Source: Kitasatospora acidiphila (GTDB lineage Bacteria; Actinomycetota; Actinomycetes; Streptomycetales; Streptomycetaceae). From it: DNA of 64,000 nt. Below are positions 19,201 to 27,110 of this stretch, one piece after another (position 1 is the first letter of the stretch; every line of letters begins with the position of its first letter). A program made the position numbers and the translations under genes. Below the pieces are notes generated by a model, which was not told where the DNA came from, ran no database searches, and saw nothing but the letters and a program-made list of their open reading frames with translations. Location: positions 1,178,001-1,242,000 of the forward strand of contig NZ_VIGB01000003.1 of assembly GCF_006636205.1 (NCBI RefSeq), given 5' to 3'.

Positions 19201-19331
19201 GTAGTCGGCCGCACAGCCGGAGCATCCTCCGGCTTCCAGGCCTCCCATACCGCATCGCCCTGGCCGCCAACGGCTTCCGCCTCGACGCTCAACGTCCGCT
19301 CCGATCCCTCACCAGTGGCCTTGGCGGCCAC
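16233..19331 (-). CDS. SNF2/HepA-type helicase (DrmD-like)
   Basis: A 1032-aa SNF2-family ATPase. Motif I reads ADVVGLGKTLEIG (about 179), motif II DESHN (about 281), SATPHNGR follows, and motif VI is QRNGRIDRYGQ (about 615). The C-terminal 350 residues contain a charged segment and a helical tail without known domains. Such proteins translocate on duplex DNA; in class 1 DISARM the drmD product has this architecture and precedes drmMI, the same order as here. GTG 19331 is chosen: AGGA lies 6 nt upstream. The stop overlaps the methyltransferase ATG by four bases. BREX also has SNF2-type helicases, but no pglZ was seen nearby. Confidence 0.88.
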   Translation of the reverse strand: MAAKATGEGSERTLSVEAEAVGGQGDAVWEAWKPEDAPAVRPTTGSAGYAPGSQVLIRDELWLVRKSEDVGKDGWMVEVTGISSFVRGTDAVFYSVLDAIQVLDPRETRLVPDDSPNHRRGRLFLEAVMRKTFLPQSEHGLALADRFLMDHQVHQLRPAELALSLEKNPQPRILIADVVGLGKTLEIGVLLAELIRRGRGERILVVTPQHVLEQFQRELWTRFAIPLVRLDSTGIQRIQQDIPAGRNPFAYFKRAIISVDTLKSDVYAHHLEHTNWDAVVIDESHNLVNRGTKNNELARLLARKTDALVLASATPHNGRTESFAELVKMLDEAAIANPSQYEVKDLEHLYIRRTKTTPEVRDSLKGAWADRGPSLPIRVPAREKELAVFQELATRWIPADPDQPSVSRHQLVPYQLLKSFLSSHKALLETVKTRLTTLDKQPATEPARPGQRKARPLDPAVREEARKIERAALLDLRALAEQIQDEDSAKLTALLEELRAMGVGPGSETRVVVFSERIPTLKWLAQAVPAALGFPRGASPDDNKPWLDFGGVVQVMHGEATSDEEQQALVEKFGLRDDPIRILFTGDVASEGVNLHQQCHRLIHFDLPWSLIRIEQRNGRIDRYGQKHQPEFRALILTSDVPWRTDETTGEPRTLDDRLVGEKLLKREEEAHKIEGSAEAVTGLYRAKEEESRLTQDLIAGRTVEESIKQSQQGGAAFLSGLLGQVGAVPEHPEVRRANVPQLFASTADYFDEALRQVCRPNPEDQLSLRRDDDGTIAFEPPRDLLYRLKALPKSYLDEQRIMPRKGEPGRIRITFSKDLADRRLKAARESSKSQWPNVSYVTDVHPVLDWLTDKVLVEVGRHQAPVLAASVSSPTFLVQGICSNALGRPTIVEWMAVHGEPDALQVTSLTPEALDDYGVGPTMPGRAAPRDLDGLTELVPAAIDRAEQHLQGLRKRHEEEIEAILTPYRKRVVHWQQEALFSSDGTGKRGVDRSASTRLTLLKSLQTTGKPMLRLLAVLEPLTAAEGGNNR

Positions 19332-19352
19332 TCACATCCTGCGTGTCTTTTA

Positions 19353-19369
19353 ACGACGGACTGCGTCGT
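19353..19369. terminator. Weak hairpin between kinase and SNF2 genes
   Basis: A 6-bp stem (ACGACG and CGTCGT) with a 5-nt loop lies in the 88-bp gap between the kinase stop and the SNF2 start; read on the minus strand it is followed by TTAAAA. It could attenuate read-through from the kinase gene. The stem is short, so this is tentative. Confidence 0.3.
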
Positions 19370-19419
19370 CCTACGCACTACTCGAACAGAGCTCTCAGCC
19401 GGTGGTGTCGGCGGAGGAG

Positions 19420-20601
19420 TCACAGAACCGGATCGGCCGCATACAACACACGCAGCTCGTCCGCGATCCGCTTCGACGCCGGGGGCCGCCCCCTCGCCGG
19501 ACCGGCCTTCGGCTGCTCGTTCCGCCGCCCGGTATCCGCAGACGGCCCGGGCAGGAGGACCTGCGGCTCTTCCGGTTCCGCCACCGGCTCCGCTTCGTCG
19601 ATGCCGGACTGTGATGCACGTGCGGGGTCGTCGAGCGGGCTCGCCGGCCCGTTGTCCTCGACGAGGTCAGCCCGCTCCTGGAGGAGCTTCTCGAACGACA
19701 CCGTCAGTGGCTCGCTGGGGGCTGCCGGGGCTTGGCCCACCCTGGTGTGGGCGATCAGCGCGAGCCGAGCCGCAGCAGGGGTCATCCTGCAGTCGGTAAG
19801 GACCTGCGCACACGCATCGGAGACCGCTTCCAGAGCCAGCCGCTCCTCCGGCGCGTGAGCGAGCATCGACTCCAACAGGGGAACCAGCGGCGAGGGCACA
19901 CCAGAGAGATCGGGAGCGATCTCGGGGTTGGTGACCTGCGCCGCGATCGCCTCCCAACGTGATCCGTCATACGGATAGTGGCGAGCCGCCGCGTACAGCA
20001 GAACCGTCCCCAGCGCATACACATCCGCCGCGGGCGACACCTGCGGATGACCGCCGGCCTGCTCCGGCGGCATGCACCGCACAGTGCCGATGATCATCCC
20101 GCTGTGCGACAGCGTCTCCTGCGAGGCGTCCATGAACGCACCCAGTCCGAAGTCGATGATCATCGGACCGTCGTCGCCCATGACGACGTTCTGCGGCTTG
20201 AGATCCCGATGAAGCAGCCCCGCGGCGTGCACTGCCGACAAGCCCTCCGCGAGCAACGCCCCTAGGCTGGCCACCAGTGGCAGCGGCAGCACACCGTCGC
20301 TGTCCACACAGGCCAGCAGCGTGCGACCGGCCACGTACTCCATGGCCAACCACGGCCGGTCCGCGTAAGGGTCGGCGTCCAGGAAGCGGGCCACGCGGTT
20401 CGTGCCGATCACAGTGCGGGCGATCAGCGCTTCCTTCTCGAAGCGCGCACGCGTCAGTGGATCAAGCTTGTCGCTGCGGATGACCTTCACAGCGACCGGA
20501 TCACCCGCCGGCGTGTAGGCGAGGTAGACCTCGCCCATCCCGCCCGAGCCGAGCTCCCGCGCCACCGTGTACCGGCCAATCCGCGTGGGCACCCCACTCA
20601 T
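19420..20601 (-). CDS. Soluble Ser/Thr protein kinase (PknB type)
   Basis: A 393-aa Hanks-type kinase. Visible motifs are the glycine loop [12 protein letters not shown], the lysine strand VAVKVI, the catalytic loop [10 protein letters not shown], the DFG equivalent IIDFGLGAF, and PPEQAGG in the activation segment. The kinase domain ends near residue 270; the remaining 120 residues are Pro/Glu-rich with no membrane segment and no PASTA repeats, so it is probably cytoplasmic. It precedes the SNF2 gene by 88 bp in the same direction. In the Pgl (BREX type 2) system the kinase PglW works with a PglX methyltransferase, so a regulatory role in this island is plausible; co-transcription is not proven. 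The start is ATG 20601 behind AAGGTGAG. Confidence 0.9.
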   Translation of the reverse strand: MSGVPTRIGRYTVARELGSGGMGEVYLAYTPAGDPVAVKVIRSDKLDPLTRARFEKEALIARTVIGTNRVARFLDADPYADRPWLAMEYVAGRTLLACVDSDGVLPLPLVASLGALLAEGLSAVHAAGLLHRDLKPQNVVMGDDGPMIIDFGLGAFMDASQETLSHSGMIIGTVRCMPPEQAGGHPQVSPAADVYALGTVLLYAAARHYPYDGSRWEAIAAQVTNPEIAPDLSGVPSPLVPLLESMLAHAPEERLALEAVSDACAQVLTDCRMTPAAARLALIAHTRVGQAPAAPSEPLTVSFEKLLQERADLVEDNGPASPLDDPARASQSGIDEAEPVAEPEEPQVLLPGPSADTGRRNEQPKAGPARGRPPASKRIADELRVLYAADPVL

Positions 20602-20917
20602 CCGTACCGACTCACCTTTCCAGCCGCGCCCATCCGATCGGCACTCTTGTCCCGGACCACTCTAGTCGGCTGAATGATCAGCCTGAGGGGCTTTCGTCCC
20701 GATCGGGACACTGAGCGACATGGTCGCCCCACCTCAGGCTGGATGAGGCCGCCGGCGACGAGTGGGACTCGCGTCGGTACTCCCGCTTCCCGGTCACGGT
20801 CAGGCAACCATTCCATCACCGACCCCGACCACGCCGCCGCGGTAGCCCACCTGCGCGAGGACGCCTCGGCTCGCGTCCAACGCTGACTTCTGCCGGCGGC
20901 GCCCCCGCCAGGTACCT
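20602..20917. promoter_or_regulatory. Intergenic region upstream of kinase/defence operon
   Basis: This 316-bp gap has no convincing gene. It holds the kinase ribosome site and a 14-bp perfect palindrome, GTCCCGATCGGGAC, at 20696-20709. A possible minus-strand -10 box TAGAGT lies at 20664-20659 with only a poor -35 match. The palindrome sits just upstream of that position, where an operator would be expected. The promoter assignment is weak; the palindrome itself is exact. Confidence 0.4.
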
Positions 20918-21745
20918 CTATGCGGTGCCCGCCAGTAGGTCACGGACGCGGATGGCGGTTGCGTCGTCACGCGCGATCGCGAAGGGCAGCGCGTTGTCCC
21001 AGTCCACCCGAAATGGCTCCCCGGCCACCGTGTACTGGGCACCGCCGGCTTCCGCGACCAGCAGCAGGCCTGCCGCGTGGTCCCAGGCTGCAGGCCAGCT
21101 GAACGCCAGGGCATCCATGTCGCCCTGTGCCACCCGCAGGTACTCCAGCCCGGCCGCGCCGCAATACCGGAGCCGCACGCCGGGCACCTCAAGGCGGGCC
21201 AGCACCGCCTTCTCCTCAGGACTGGTGTAGTCCGGGTGCGTGATGGCCACCCTCAGCTCGGAGCCCGACTCGGGCGAACCGCTCACCAGGCGCCGCCCGT
21301 TGAGGTACGCCCCCTCACCACGCACGGCGGTGGCGAACTCCCCCAGCGCGGGTGCGTACGTCCAAGAAGCGAGCAGTTCACCGTGGTGTGCCAGCGCCAC
21401 CAGGGTGCAGAACGCCGGGTCCCCGTGCACAAACTGACGGGTGCCGTCGACCGGGTCAACGATCCACACCGGCACGCTTCCACGCAGCGCCCCGTACACG
21501 CCAGGGTCGGCGTGCACCGCCTCCTCGCCAACCACGACCGAACCCGGCAGCAGCCCCGTGAGCGCGGCGGTCAGGTACTCCTCGGCGAGCCGGTCCGCGA
21601 CGGTGACCAAGTCGTGCGCGCCGGCCTTGGACTCCACTTCGTGGTCTGCCAGTTTGCGGAAGCGAGGCATGATCTCCGCGGCCGCGGCCTCGTGCACGGC
21701 CTCCTCGACGGCGCCCAGGCGGTGGGTCAGGAAGTCATCGATCAC
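20918..21745 (-). CDS. Inositol monophosphatase family protein
   Basis: A 275-aa Mg-dependent phosphatase of the IMPase/FBPase/CysQ superfamily. Motifs are VGEEAVHAD (metal-binding Glu), WIVDPVDGTRQFVHG (the DPxDGT signature) and, near the C-terminus, GAAGLEYLRVAQGDMDA with WPAAWDHAAG. It could remove phosphate from inositol phosphate, histidinol phosphate or 3'-phosphoadenosine 5'-phosphate; the sequence does not decide which. GTG 21745 is preferred because a GGGGG site precedes it and the conserved region begins soon after. It is transcribed toward the kinase but separated by 172-316 bp of non-coding DNA, so it need not belong to the defence operon. Confidence 0.85.
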   Translation of the reverse strand: MIDDFLTHRLGAVEEAVHEAAAAEIMPRFRKLADHEVESKAGAHDLVTVADRLAEEYLTAALTGLLPGSVVVGEEAVHADPGVYGALRGSVPVWIVDPVDGTRQFVHGDPAFCTLVALAHHGELLASWTYAPALGEFATAVRGEGAYLNGRRLVSGSPESGSELRVAITHPDYTSPEEKAVLARLEVPGVRLRYCGAAGLEYLRVAQGDMDALAFSWPAAWDHAAGLLLVAEAGGAQYTVAGEPFRVDWDNALPFAIARDDATAIRVRDLLAGTA

Positions 21746-21941
21746 GCCCCCAGCCAAGCACACTCCCGCGGTAAACCGCTGTCCGTAAAGGAAGATGGAG
21801 TGCCAATTCTCTTTTGGTTCAGTCGTTCAAAGTCGCATGCACTCCCGCAGGCAGCTGTGTAGTCCTTCTGTGTAGCAAAGCGCTACTCTGCGTGGGGTGT
21901 CCGGCGATGGCCGATCTGTCGAAGCTCCCTCGAGGTCGCAC

Positions 21942-22877
21942 ATGCAGTCGCACGAGACGAACTGGATCGAGTACTTCAGCTCTGGCGGATACCGTGACGT
22001 GGTCCCGCTGGCCGCCGGGATGGAGGGTGCGGTCTACCGCCTCGGCCAGGGGCTGGTCGCCAAGGTCTGGGGTCGGCGCGAAGCTGCGGAGTTGAAGCGC
22101 CTGCAGAAGTTCTACTCGGACATCTCTCGGGCGGGCCTGTCGTTTGCGACACCGCAGATCCTCGAAGTCCGCGAGGTCGATGGGAATGCTGTAACGATCG
22201 AGAGAGAGCTGATGGGTCGGCCGCTCAAACAGTTCGTGGGTGCCGGCGTGCCACCAGAGGCGGACGCTGCCGTCATAGAGGTACTGCGGGGATTGGCCAT
22301 GGTGCCAGCGACGGCAGCAATGCGTCAGCTGGCGGTACTGGATGAGCCGACGCCGTTGTGGGAAGGCGCGGAGAACTGGGCGGCCGCCCTTAACGGGTTG
22401 CTGCAGCGTCGGGTTGCGTCGTTCGGAGACCAACTGCGCTTGGTGGTCGATGGCTTCGACGTTGTCTTCAGCCAAGTTGCCGAGCTTGTGTCTCGGCAGG
22501 CTGAGCGGCCGCAGTCAGTGGTGCACGGTGACGTGTGCTTGGAGAACATCCTCGTGGGCGACGATCTGCGGCTGACTGCCTTGCTGGACTTCGGTTTCCT
22601 ATCTGGCGCGGGCGATCCTGCATGGGATGCGAGCATCGCTGCGGGGATCGTCGACATGTACGGGCCTCACGCTCGAGAGGTCGATGACCGGCTTACTCAC
22701 CGGGTGGCGCGAGAGTTCGGTTACCCCGTTGAGCTGCTGCTCGGATATCGCGCCGCGTACGGGATCGCAGCGTCCAACGCGTACGACCCGAATGGGGCCG
22801 ACGGACATTTCTCCTGGTGCGCCGCGGTACTTGGGCGTGAGGATGTCCGCGAGGCTCTTGAAGCTGTTGCCGTCTGA
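21942..22877 (+). CDS. Aminoglycoside-phosphotransferase-like small-molecule kinase
   Basis: A 311-aa APH/choline-kinase fold protein. The N-lobe has GMEGAVYRLG and LVAKVWG with the ATP-binding Lys; the C-lobe has the catalytic VVHGDVCLENILV and the metal-binding LTALLDFGF. The substrate cannot be read from sequence. ATG 21942 has GAGG 6 nt upstream; an alternative GTG lies at 21897. It is divergent from the IMPase-like gene and convergent with the SGNH hydrolase gene. Confidence 0.85.
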   Translation: MQSHETNWIEYFSSGGYRDVVPLAAGMEGAVYRLGQGLVAKVWGRREAAELKRLQKFYSDISRAGLSFATPQILEVREVDGNAVTIERELMGRPLKQFVGAGVPPEADAAVIEVLRGLAMVPATAAMRQLAVLDEPTPLWEGAENWAAALNGLLQRRVASFGDQLRLVVDGFDVVFSQVAELVSRQAERPQSVVHGDVCLENILVGDDLRLTALLDFGFLSGAGDPAWDASIAAGIVDMYGPHAREVDDRLTHRVAREFGYPVELLLGYRAAYGIAASNAYDPNGADGHFSWCAAVLGREDVREALEAVAV

Positions 22878-23061
22878 GGAACCGTTCCTCCCCTGCCCGG
22901 ATGGAACACGGGCCTCTCGGCATCAGCCGACTGGTCTCCTGAACCGGTCGATGGCGTCAGGAACTTCGCCGAGTCGGCCGCCCTGGCAATCGCTCGCAGA
23001 TGCCCGTAGAGGTGGTAGCGGTCGTACAGGCGTGGCAGGGCGATACCGGCGGCTGGCGGGT

Positions 23062-23832
23062 TCAGACCGCCACCTTCCCCTTGATTGCTTGCGCCACAAG
23101 TTCGGCGACAGGAGCGTGCGAGTCGCGATCGAGGTGCAACCCGTCTTCACCCACGCTGGCCACATCGCCGAGGCTAACGAACGCCAATCCACGACTCACC
23201 GCCAAAGCGCGAAGTCCGCCAGCCAACTCCTGTGACTTATCGATTGATTGACGATCAAAGTCGGCACCATAGAGTTCGGCGAACTTCGGCCTACGATTGT
23301 CCGGAGGCACTGGGGCCAGCAGGACAATGTGACTTTGGGCACCGTCGCGGCTACTTGCCGTGACCAGGATGTCATCCACGAGTTCGGATACTGCAGAGAC
23401 AATCTGAGCTGAAGAGCGTTCGAAGCGGACCTTGAGGTCGTTCGTACCCAACATCAATACCACGATATCCAGCGGCAGATGCGTCTCCAGGCACGGCCGT
23501 AGGTATTCGCGACCATTGGCGCCGATTTGCTCGCAATCGTCCAAGTCGGTCGTACGCCCGCTCAGCCCCTCCTCGATGACGCTGTACTCGTCTCCCAACA
23601 GGCGCTGCAACTGACCCGTCCAGCGCATGTCGACGGGCCATCGTCCGAGCTCGACCTGCTCGGAGCGCTGTCCGTAGGTGTTGGAGTCACCGAAGCAAAG
23701 CACGGTAAGCGCATCGGGGTTGGTGAGCACTCGCCGATGATACTCGGAAGAGCGCCGGATCTGCTGGCGAACCGCAGCAACCTTGCCAGACATTCCGACG
23801 TCAAATCCGTTGGGGGGAAGCAACTTCGGCAC
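23062..23832 (-). CDS. SGNH/GDSL-family hydrolase
   Basis: About 256 aa. All four blocks of the SGNH fold are visible: block I CFGDSNTYGQ (nucleophile Ser), a Gly in EGLSGRTTD, block III MLGTNDLK with the oxyanion Asn, and block V DGLHLDRDSHAP with Asp and His. It is probably an intracellular esterase, since no signal peptide is apparent. The start is uncertain: GTG 23832 and ATG 23793 both lack a good ribosome site, and the conserved domain begins about 43 residues in. A striking set of inverted repeats lies just upstream (23834-23858). Confidence 0.85.
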   Translation of the reverse strand: MPKLLPPNGFDVGMSGKVAAVRQQIRRSSEYHRRVLTNPDALTVLCFGDSNTYGQRSEQVELGRWPVDMRWTGQLQRLLGDEYSVIEEGLSGRTTDLDDCEQIGANGREYLRPCLETHLPLDIVVLMLGTNDLKVRFERSSAQIVSAVSELVDDILVTASSRDGAQSHIVLLAPVPPDNRRPKFAELYGADFDRQSIDKSQELAGGLRALAVSRGLAFVSLGDVASVGEDGLHLDRDSHAPVAELVAQAIKGKVAV

Positions 23833-23833
23833 G

Positions 23834-23858
23834 ATGACATGACGTCATGCGTCATGTC
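23834..23858. promoter_or_regulatory. Nested palindromic operator-like site
   Basis: CATGACGTCATG at 23838-23849 is a perfect 12-bp palindrome, and GACATGAC (23836-23843) is repeated inverted as GTCATGTC (23851-23858). This arrangement directly before the SGNH hydrolase gene suggests binding of a dimeric or tetrameric repressor. The symmetry is seen directly; the regulator is unknown. Confidence 0.5.
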
Positions 23859-24001
23859 GGGTGCTGTCGCGGGGTAGCCTCCGCAAGGACCGGTGCCAGT
23901 TCCGCGTAGTACCCGCGACCGACTATGCGGACGAGGAAGGCCCGCTACAGGCCCGCCTGCGTTACCGTCAGCGGTCTCCAGAGCAGACAGAATCTGGCAA
24001 C

Positions 24002-24520
24002 TCACGTGAGACGTAGGTCGAGTGTGTATCGCAGCTCGGGGATGGTGAAGCCCCTGATGGTTTCTTCGCGGGCGACGCCGTCAGGACTCCAGCCGTGCCG
24101 TTCATAGAACCTACGGGCGCGGGCATTGCCGGTGAGCACCCACAGAGTCGCCCTGTCGAACCCGCCTCGACGCAGGACGTCATGAGCCGTCCGGACGAGG
24201 GTGGAAGCCAGGCCGCTACCCCATTGCGACGGTGCCACGTTCAGCGCCCAGAGCTCGCCGGCACCGTCAGCGTCCGCGTCCCGTCCAGGACCAGTGTGCG
24301 CAAAGCCCAGTGGAGTTCCGTTCACTTCGGCGACCAAGATGTTCTCTCTCAAGGTGCGTTCCCCGCTCAAGGTTAGTTGCCACGACACCGTACGGCGCTC
24401 CATGGTCGTCGCGTCGAGCAGGCCCTGCGGCATGAGGCCGGCGTATCCGACATGCCAGGCATCAAAGTGAACACGGGCCAGCGCGGGGCCGTCGCCGACG
24501 ACCGCGTCGCGAATCAGCAT
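24002..24520 (-). CDS. GNAT-family N-acetyltransferase
   Basis: A 172-aa GNAT protein. The order of elements is typical: IRDAVVGDGPAL at the N-terminus, NILVAEVNGTPLGF strand, ELWALNVAPSQWGSGLAS with the acetyl-CoA pyrophosphate loop (QxxGxG), and NARARRFYERHGW near the end. The acceptor is unknown. GNATs of this kind acetylate amines on small molecules or peptides, and some detoxify aminoacyl nucleotides of the microcin C type; that link is only suggestive here. It follows the histidine-phosphatase gene by 148 bp on the same strand. Confidence 0.85.
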   Translation of the reverse strand: MLIRDAVVGDGPALARVHFDAWHVGYAGLMPQGLLDATTMERRTVSWQLTLSGERTLRENILVAEVNGTPLGFAHTGPGRDADADGAGELWALNVAPSQWGSGLASTLVRTAHDVLRRGGFDRATLWVLTGNARARRFYERHGWSPDGVAREETIRGFTIPELRYTLDLRLT

Positions 24521-24668
24521 GTTGAAGCCCTTCAGGCGACCTGGGCCCCGCAGTTGGCGAGGCCGTTTGAAGCTGGCCCGACCACGCCCGGAGGCGGATC
24601 CTGTGGAACTGGGTAGCCGCTGCGAATGCCCCGAGAACTGGGCAGGTGCCCCTCTCGTCGCTGCGGCT

Positions 24669-25241
24669 TCAGTTGCCTGCAGTCAATGTTGTCAGCACTC
24701 GGGTTTCGGTGAACTGCCAAAGGTCCCGCGCCGCGTCCTCGAAGGCTACTGCCGCGCTGTTGCCGAGACGGGTGAGAACGCCGAGATACAACGCGTGGGA
24801 GATGAGGAGCAGGCTGCCCTGGCGGGCTGTGGCGTTCAGAAGCGTGAGGCCGTCCATAGCGCGCGCATGCAGGTCGGCGAGGCTTTCGCCGTCGCCGCAC
24901 CGCAGTTCAGGTTCCTCGCGTCGCCGAGCCTGCCAAGCGGTGTACCTCTCGGGGTAGGTGCCAGGTCCGCGGCCGTAAACGATGCTCGGCGCTTGCCACT
25001 CGGCGAAGATCGGAAGCGCAGCGACCAGCGGCAGGCTGGTGTGGTTGGCGAGGATCTCGGCGGTTTCTCGTGCACGGGGCATCGTGCTGGTGACGATGCC
25101 GACGATGCCGTCCGGGACGCTGCGGGCAGCGTGACGGGCCTGCTCACGGCCTTCGTCGCTGAGCGGGGCGCCGGGGTGGGCGTGATGGCCGGTTTGGTGT
25201 CCCTGGTAGGCAGCGTGGCGCATGAGCCAGATGTCAGCCAA
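24669..25241 (-). CDS. Histidine phosphatase (phosphoglycerate-mutase-like)
   Basis: About 190 aa. The branch-1 histidine phosphatase signature is present: WLMRHAAY (nucleophile His in RH), PLSDEGREQARHAA, TSTMPRARETAE (phosphate-binding Arg), E in EWQAP and the second His in LLISHALYLG. TTG 25241 is chosen since GGAGG lies about 9 nt upstream; it overlaps the SDR stop by 8 nt, making this the last gene of the leftward operon. Such enzymes dephosphorylate sugar phosphates, nucleotides or cofactors; in an operon with a sugar transferase and kinases a phosphosugar is a reasonable guess. Confidence 0.82.
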   Translation of the reverse strand: MADIWLMRHAAYQGHQTGHHAHPGAPLSDEGREQARHAARSVPDGIVGIVTSTMPRARETAEILANHTSLPLVAALPIFAEWQAPSIVYGRGPGTYPERYTAWQARRREEPELRCGDGESLADLHARAMDGLTLLNATARQGSLLLISHALYLGVLTRLGNSAAVAFEDAARDLWQFTETRVLTTLTAGN

Positions 25242-25995
25242 GGATCCAACCTCCGTCAACGCGCAGGGTCTGGCCGGTGATGAAGCCGGCTTCGTCGCGG
25301 GCGAGGAAGGCGACTGCGGCGGCCACGTCGTCGGGATGGCCGCGGCGTTGGATGCACTGGCGGGCGAGTTGGCGGGTGGTCATGGCTTCGGGGTCGGGGA
25401 CGACGTCGTCTTCGGCCGGCACGCGGATGGAGCCGGGGACGATGCAGTTGGCGGTGATGCCGCTGGGGCCGAGTTCGCGGGCGAGGGCGCGGGTGAGTCC
25501 TTCGAGGCCGGCCTTGGCGCTGATGTAGGGGGCGAGGTCGTGGCGGCCGGCGGTGGCCAGGACGGATCCGAGGGTCAGCATTCGTCCCCAGCCTTGTGCG
25601 GCCATGGCCGGGGTGAGGGCCTGGGCCAGGAGGTAGTGGCTGGTGAGGTTGGTGTCGAGGCTGTCGCGCCAGTGGTTGAGGGTGAGTTCGGGCCAGGGTG
25701 TGCGCGGATAGACGCCGGCGTTGCTGACGAGGATGTCGATGGTGCCGAGTCTGTCGGTGGCGGCCCGAGCGAGGTGTTGGGCCTGGTCGGGGTCACGCAG
25801 GTCGGCGTGGATCGGCACAGCGGTGGTGCCTTGTCGGCCGAGGTGGGCGGCGAGGTCGTCCGCGGCCTGGTGGTCGTTGAAGTGGGCGAGGATCAGGGTG
25901 GCTCCGTCGGCGGCGAGGCGGCGGGTGATGGCCTGGCCAATGCCGCCGGTTGCTCCGGTGATCAGGGCGGTGCGGCCGGTCAGGGTGTCGCGCAC
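25234..25995 (-). CDS. Short-chain dehydrogenase/reductase
   Basis: A 253-aa classical SDR. The NAD(P)-binding motif TGATGGIGQA is near the N-terminus, then NAGVYPRTP, the catalytic Ser in LTLGSVLA, and Tyr/Lys in YISAKAGLEG, with the final VPGSIRVP and FITGQTLRVDGG typical of FabG-like members. GTG 25995 is chosen by the domain boundary; it overlaps the preceding APH-like gene by 16 nt. A longer frame upstream is a low-complexity shadow. It likely oxidises or reduces a sugar or acyl intermediate of the operon pathway; the substrate is unknown. Confidence 0.85.
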   Translation of the reverse strand: MRDTLTGRTALITGATGGIGQAITRRLAADGATLILAHFNDHQAADDLAAHLGRQGTTAVPIHADLRDPDQAQHLARAATDRLGTIDILVSNAGVYPRTPWPELTLNHWRDSLDTNLTSHYLLAQALTPAMAAQGWGRMLTLGSVLATAGRHDLAPYISAKAGLEGLTRALARELGPSGITANCIVPGSIRVPAEDDVVPDPEAMTTRQLARQCIQRRGHPDDVAAAVAFLARDEAGFITGQTLRVDGGWILG

Positions 25996-27110
25996 AGGGT
26001 TTCCTCGAGGTGGAAGAAGGTGATCGGGTTGAAGCCGGGGTCCATGGCTTCGGCGAGGCGGGCGAGGATGATCATTCGGTCGCGCGCTTCGAGGTCGGCG
26101 ACGTTGTAGATGGCGAGGATGCGCATCACGAGGTAGGGGCGCAGGAGTTGGCCGAGGTCTTGGCCGGGCCAGAGGTCGGCGGCGGTGGGTTCGACGAGGT
26201 GCTTCCAGTACCAGTTGGCGGCGGCTTGGCGGGCTGGTGCGGGGGTCGTGCTGTAGTCGATGCGGATGGTGCGGGTGCGCGGCTCGATGGCGAGCCAGTG
26301 GAGTTTGGGCCGGTTGATGGGGAGTTGATCGAGGGTGGCGGGGTGGTCGGTGAAGGCCGTGGGGTTGTAGGTGGGTACGAGCCATCCGCCGAGGGCGGTG
26401 GTGTACCAAAGGAAGTTGGCGAACTCGCCCGGGAGGCTGTTCATGCCGGCGGTGTCGTAGTCGAGCCAGGCGAGGGGGTAGGCGAGATTGACGTCGGTGG
26501 GGTCGCCTTGGGTGAGTGCCGCCCAGATCGGCTCGTCGGTGGCGAACTGGTCTCGGATCCAGGTGAGGGTGTGGTGCCAGTCGAGGTGCAGTTCGCGGTT
26601 GTTGACGATCAGGGTGTGGTTGGTGAGTTCGCTGACGGTCAGTGGGCCGTGGAACGGGTAGTCGCGGCCGAGGTAGTAGTCGTCGAGGCGTCCGCCGGGT
26701 TGTGCGCGGTCCCAGTAGAGCTTGCGGACGATGTGGCGTGGGTGGAGCAGGCGGGCGGTGGTGGACATGGCCTTCCGGTACGCCTCGGTCAGTGCGGTCA
26801 TGTAGTCGCGCAGTTCGTTGGTGGGCTCGCCGGGTTGGTTGAGCAGGTCGAGGAGCAGGCCGCTGTCGGTGCCGACCGGCAGGCGCTCGTAGAGGAGCAG
26901 GTGCCCGCCGGGGACGCGCTGGTGGGTGTGGAGGGCGGGCACGCGGTAGTGGTCGGCCAGAACCTGGTGCCCGCGGATCTCGGCGAGTGCCTCACTCGGG
27001 TCGCGGGTGTACTTGAGCATGATCGGGTGGCCGGCCACGGTGGCGGGCAGGAGCAGGTTGCGGGTGAAGCGACGGATCGGTCCGATGCTCCAGCGCGGGT
27101 TCGGGGTCAT
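25980..27110 (-). CDS. APH-fold kinase-like protein, uncharacterised
   Basis: A 376-aa protein. The C-lobe contains TQGDPTDVNLAYPLAWLDYDTAG, split here as TQGDPTDVNL and LAWLDYDTAG, which matches the catalytic loop and metal-binding Asp of aminoglycoside-phosphotransferase-like kinases, although His of HGD is replaced by Gln. The N-lobe has IMLKYTRDPSEAL with a candidate ATP-binding Lys and LLLYERLP as the hinge. ATG 27110 overlaps the upstream GT9 stop as ATGA. The C-terminal 120 residues are helical and unassigned. It could phosphorylate a sugar or nucleoside, or be a degenerate kinase. Confidence 0.65.
   Translation of the reverse strand: MTPNPRWSIGPIRRFTRNLLLPATVAGHPIMLKYTRDPSEALAEIRGHQVLADHYRVPALHTHQRVPGGHLLLYERLPVGTDSGLLLDLLNQPGEPTNELRDYMTALTEAYRKAMSTTARLLHPRHIVRKLYWDRAQPGGRLDDYYLGRDYPFHGPLTVSELTNHTLIVNNRELHLDWHHTLTWIRDQFATDEPIWAALTQGDPTDVNLAYPLAWLDYDTAGMNSLPGEFANFLWYTTALGGWLVPTYNPTAFTDHPATLDQLPINRPKLHWLAIEPRTRTIRIDYSTTPAPARQAAANWYWKHLVEPTAADLWPGQDLGQLLRPYLVMRILAIYNVADLEARDRMIILARLAEAMDPGFNPITFFHLEETLCATP

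Noticed and set aside
1875..20601. Assignment of the island to BREX or Pgl
   Set aside because: The methyltransferase and kinase are reminiscent of PglX and PglW, but no PglZ phosphatase or BrxC/PglY ATPase is present in the window.
25996..26409. Long N-terminal extension of the SDR frame
   Set aside because: Pro/Arg/His-rich low-complexity translation that overlaps the APH-like gene in another frame; the SDR fold starts at GTG 25995.
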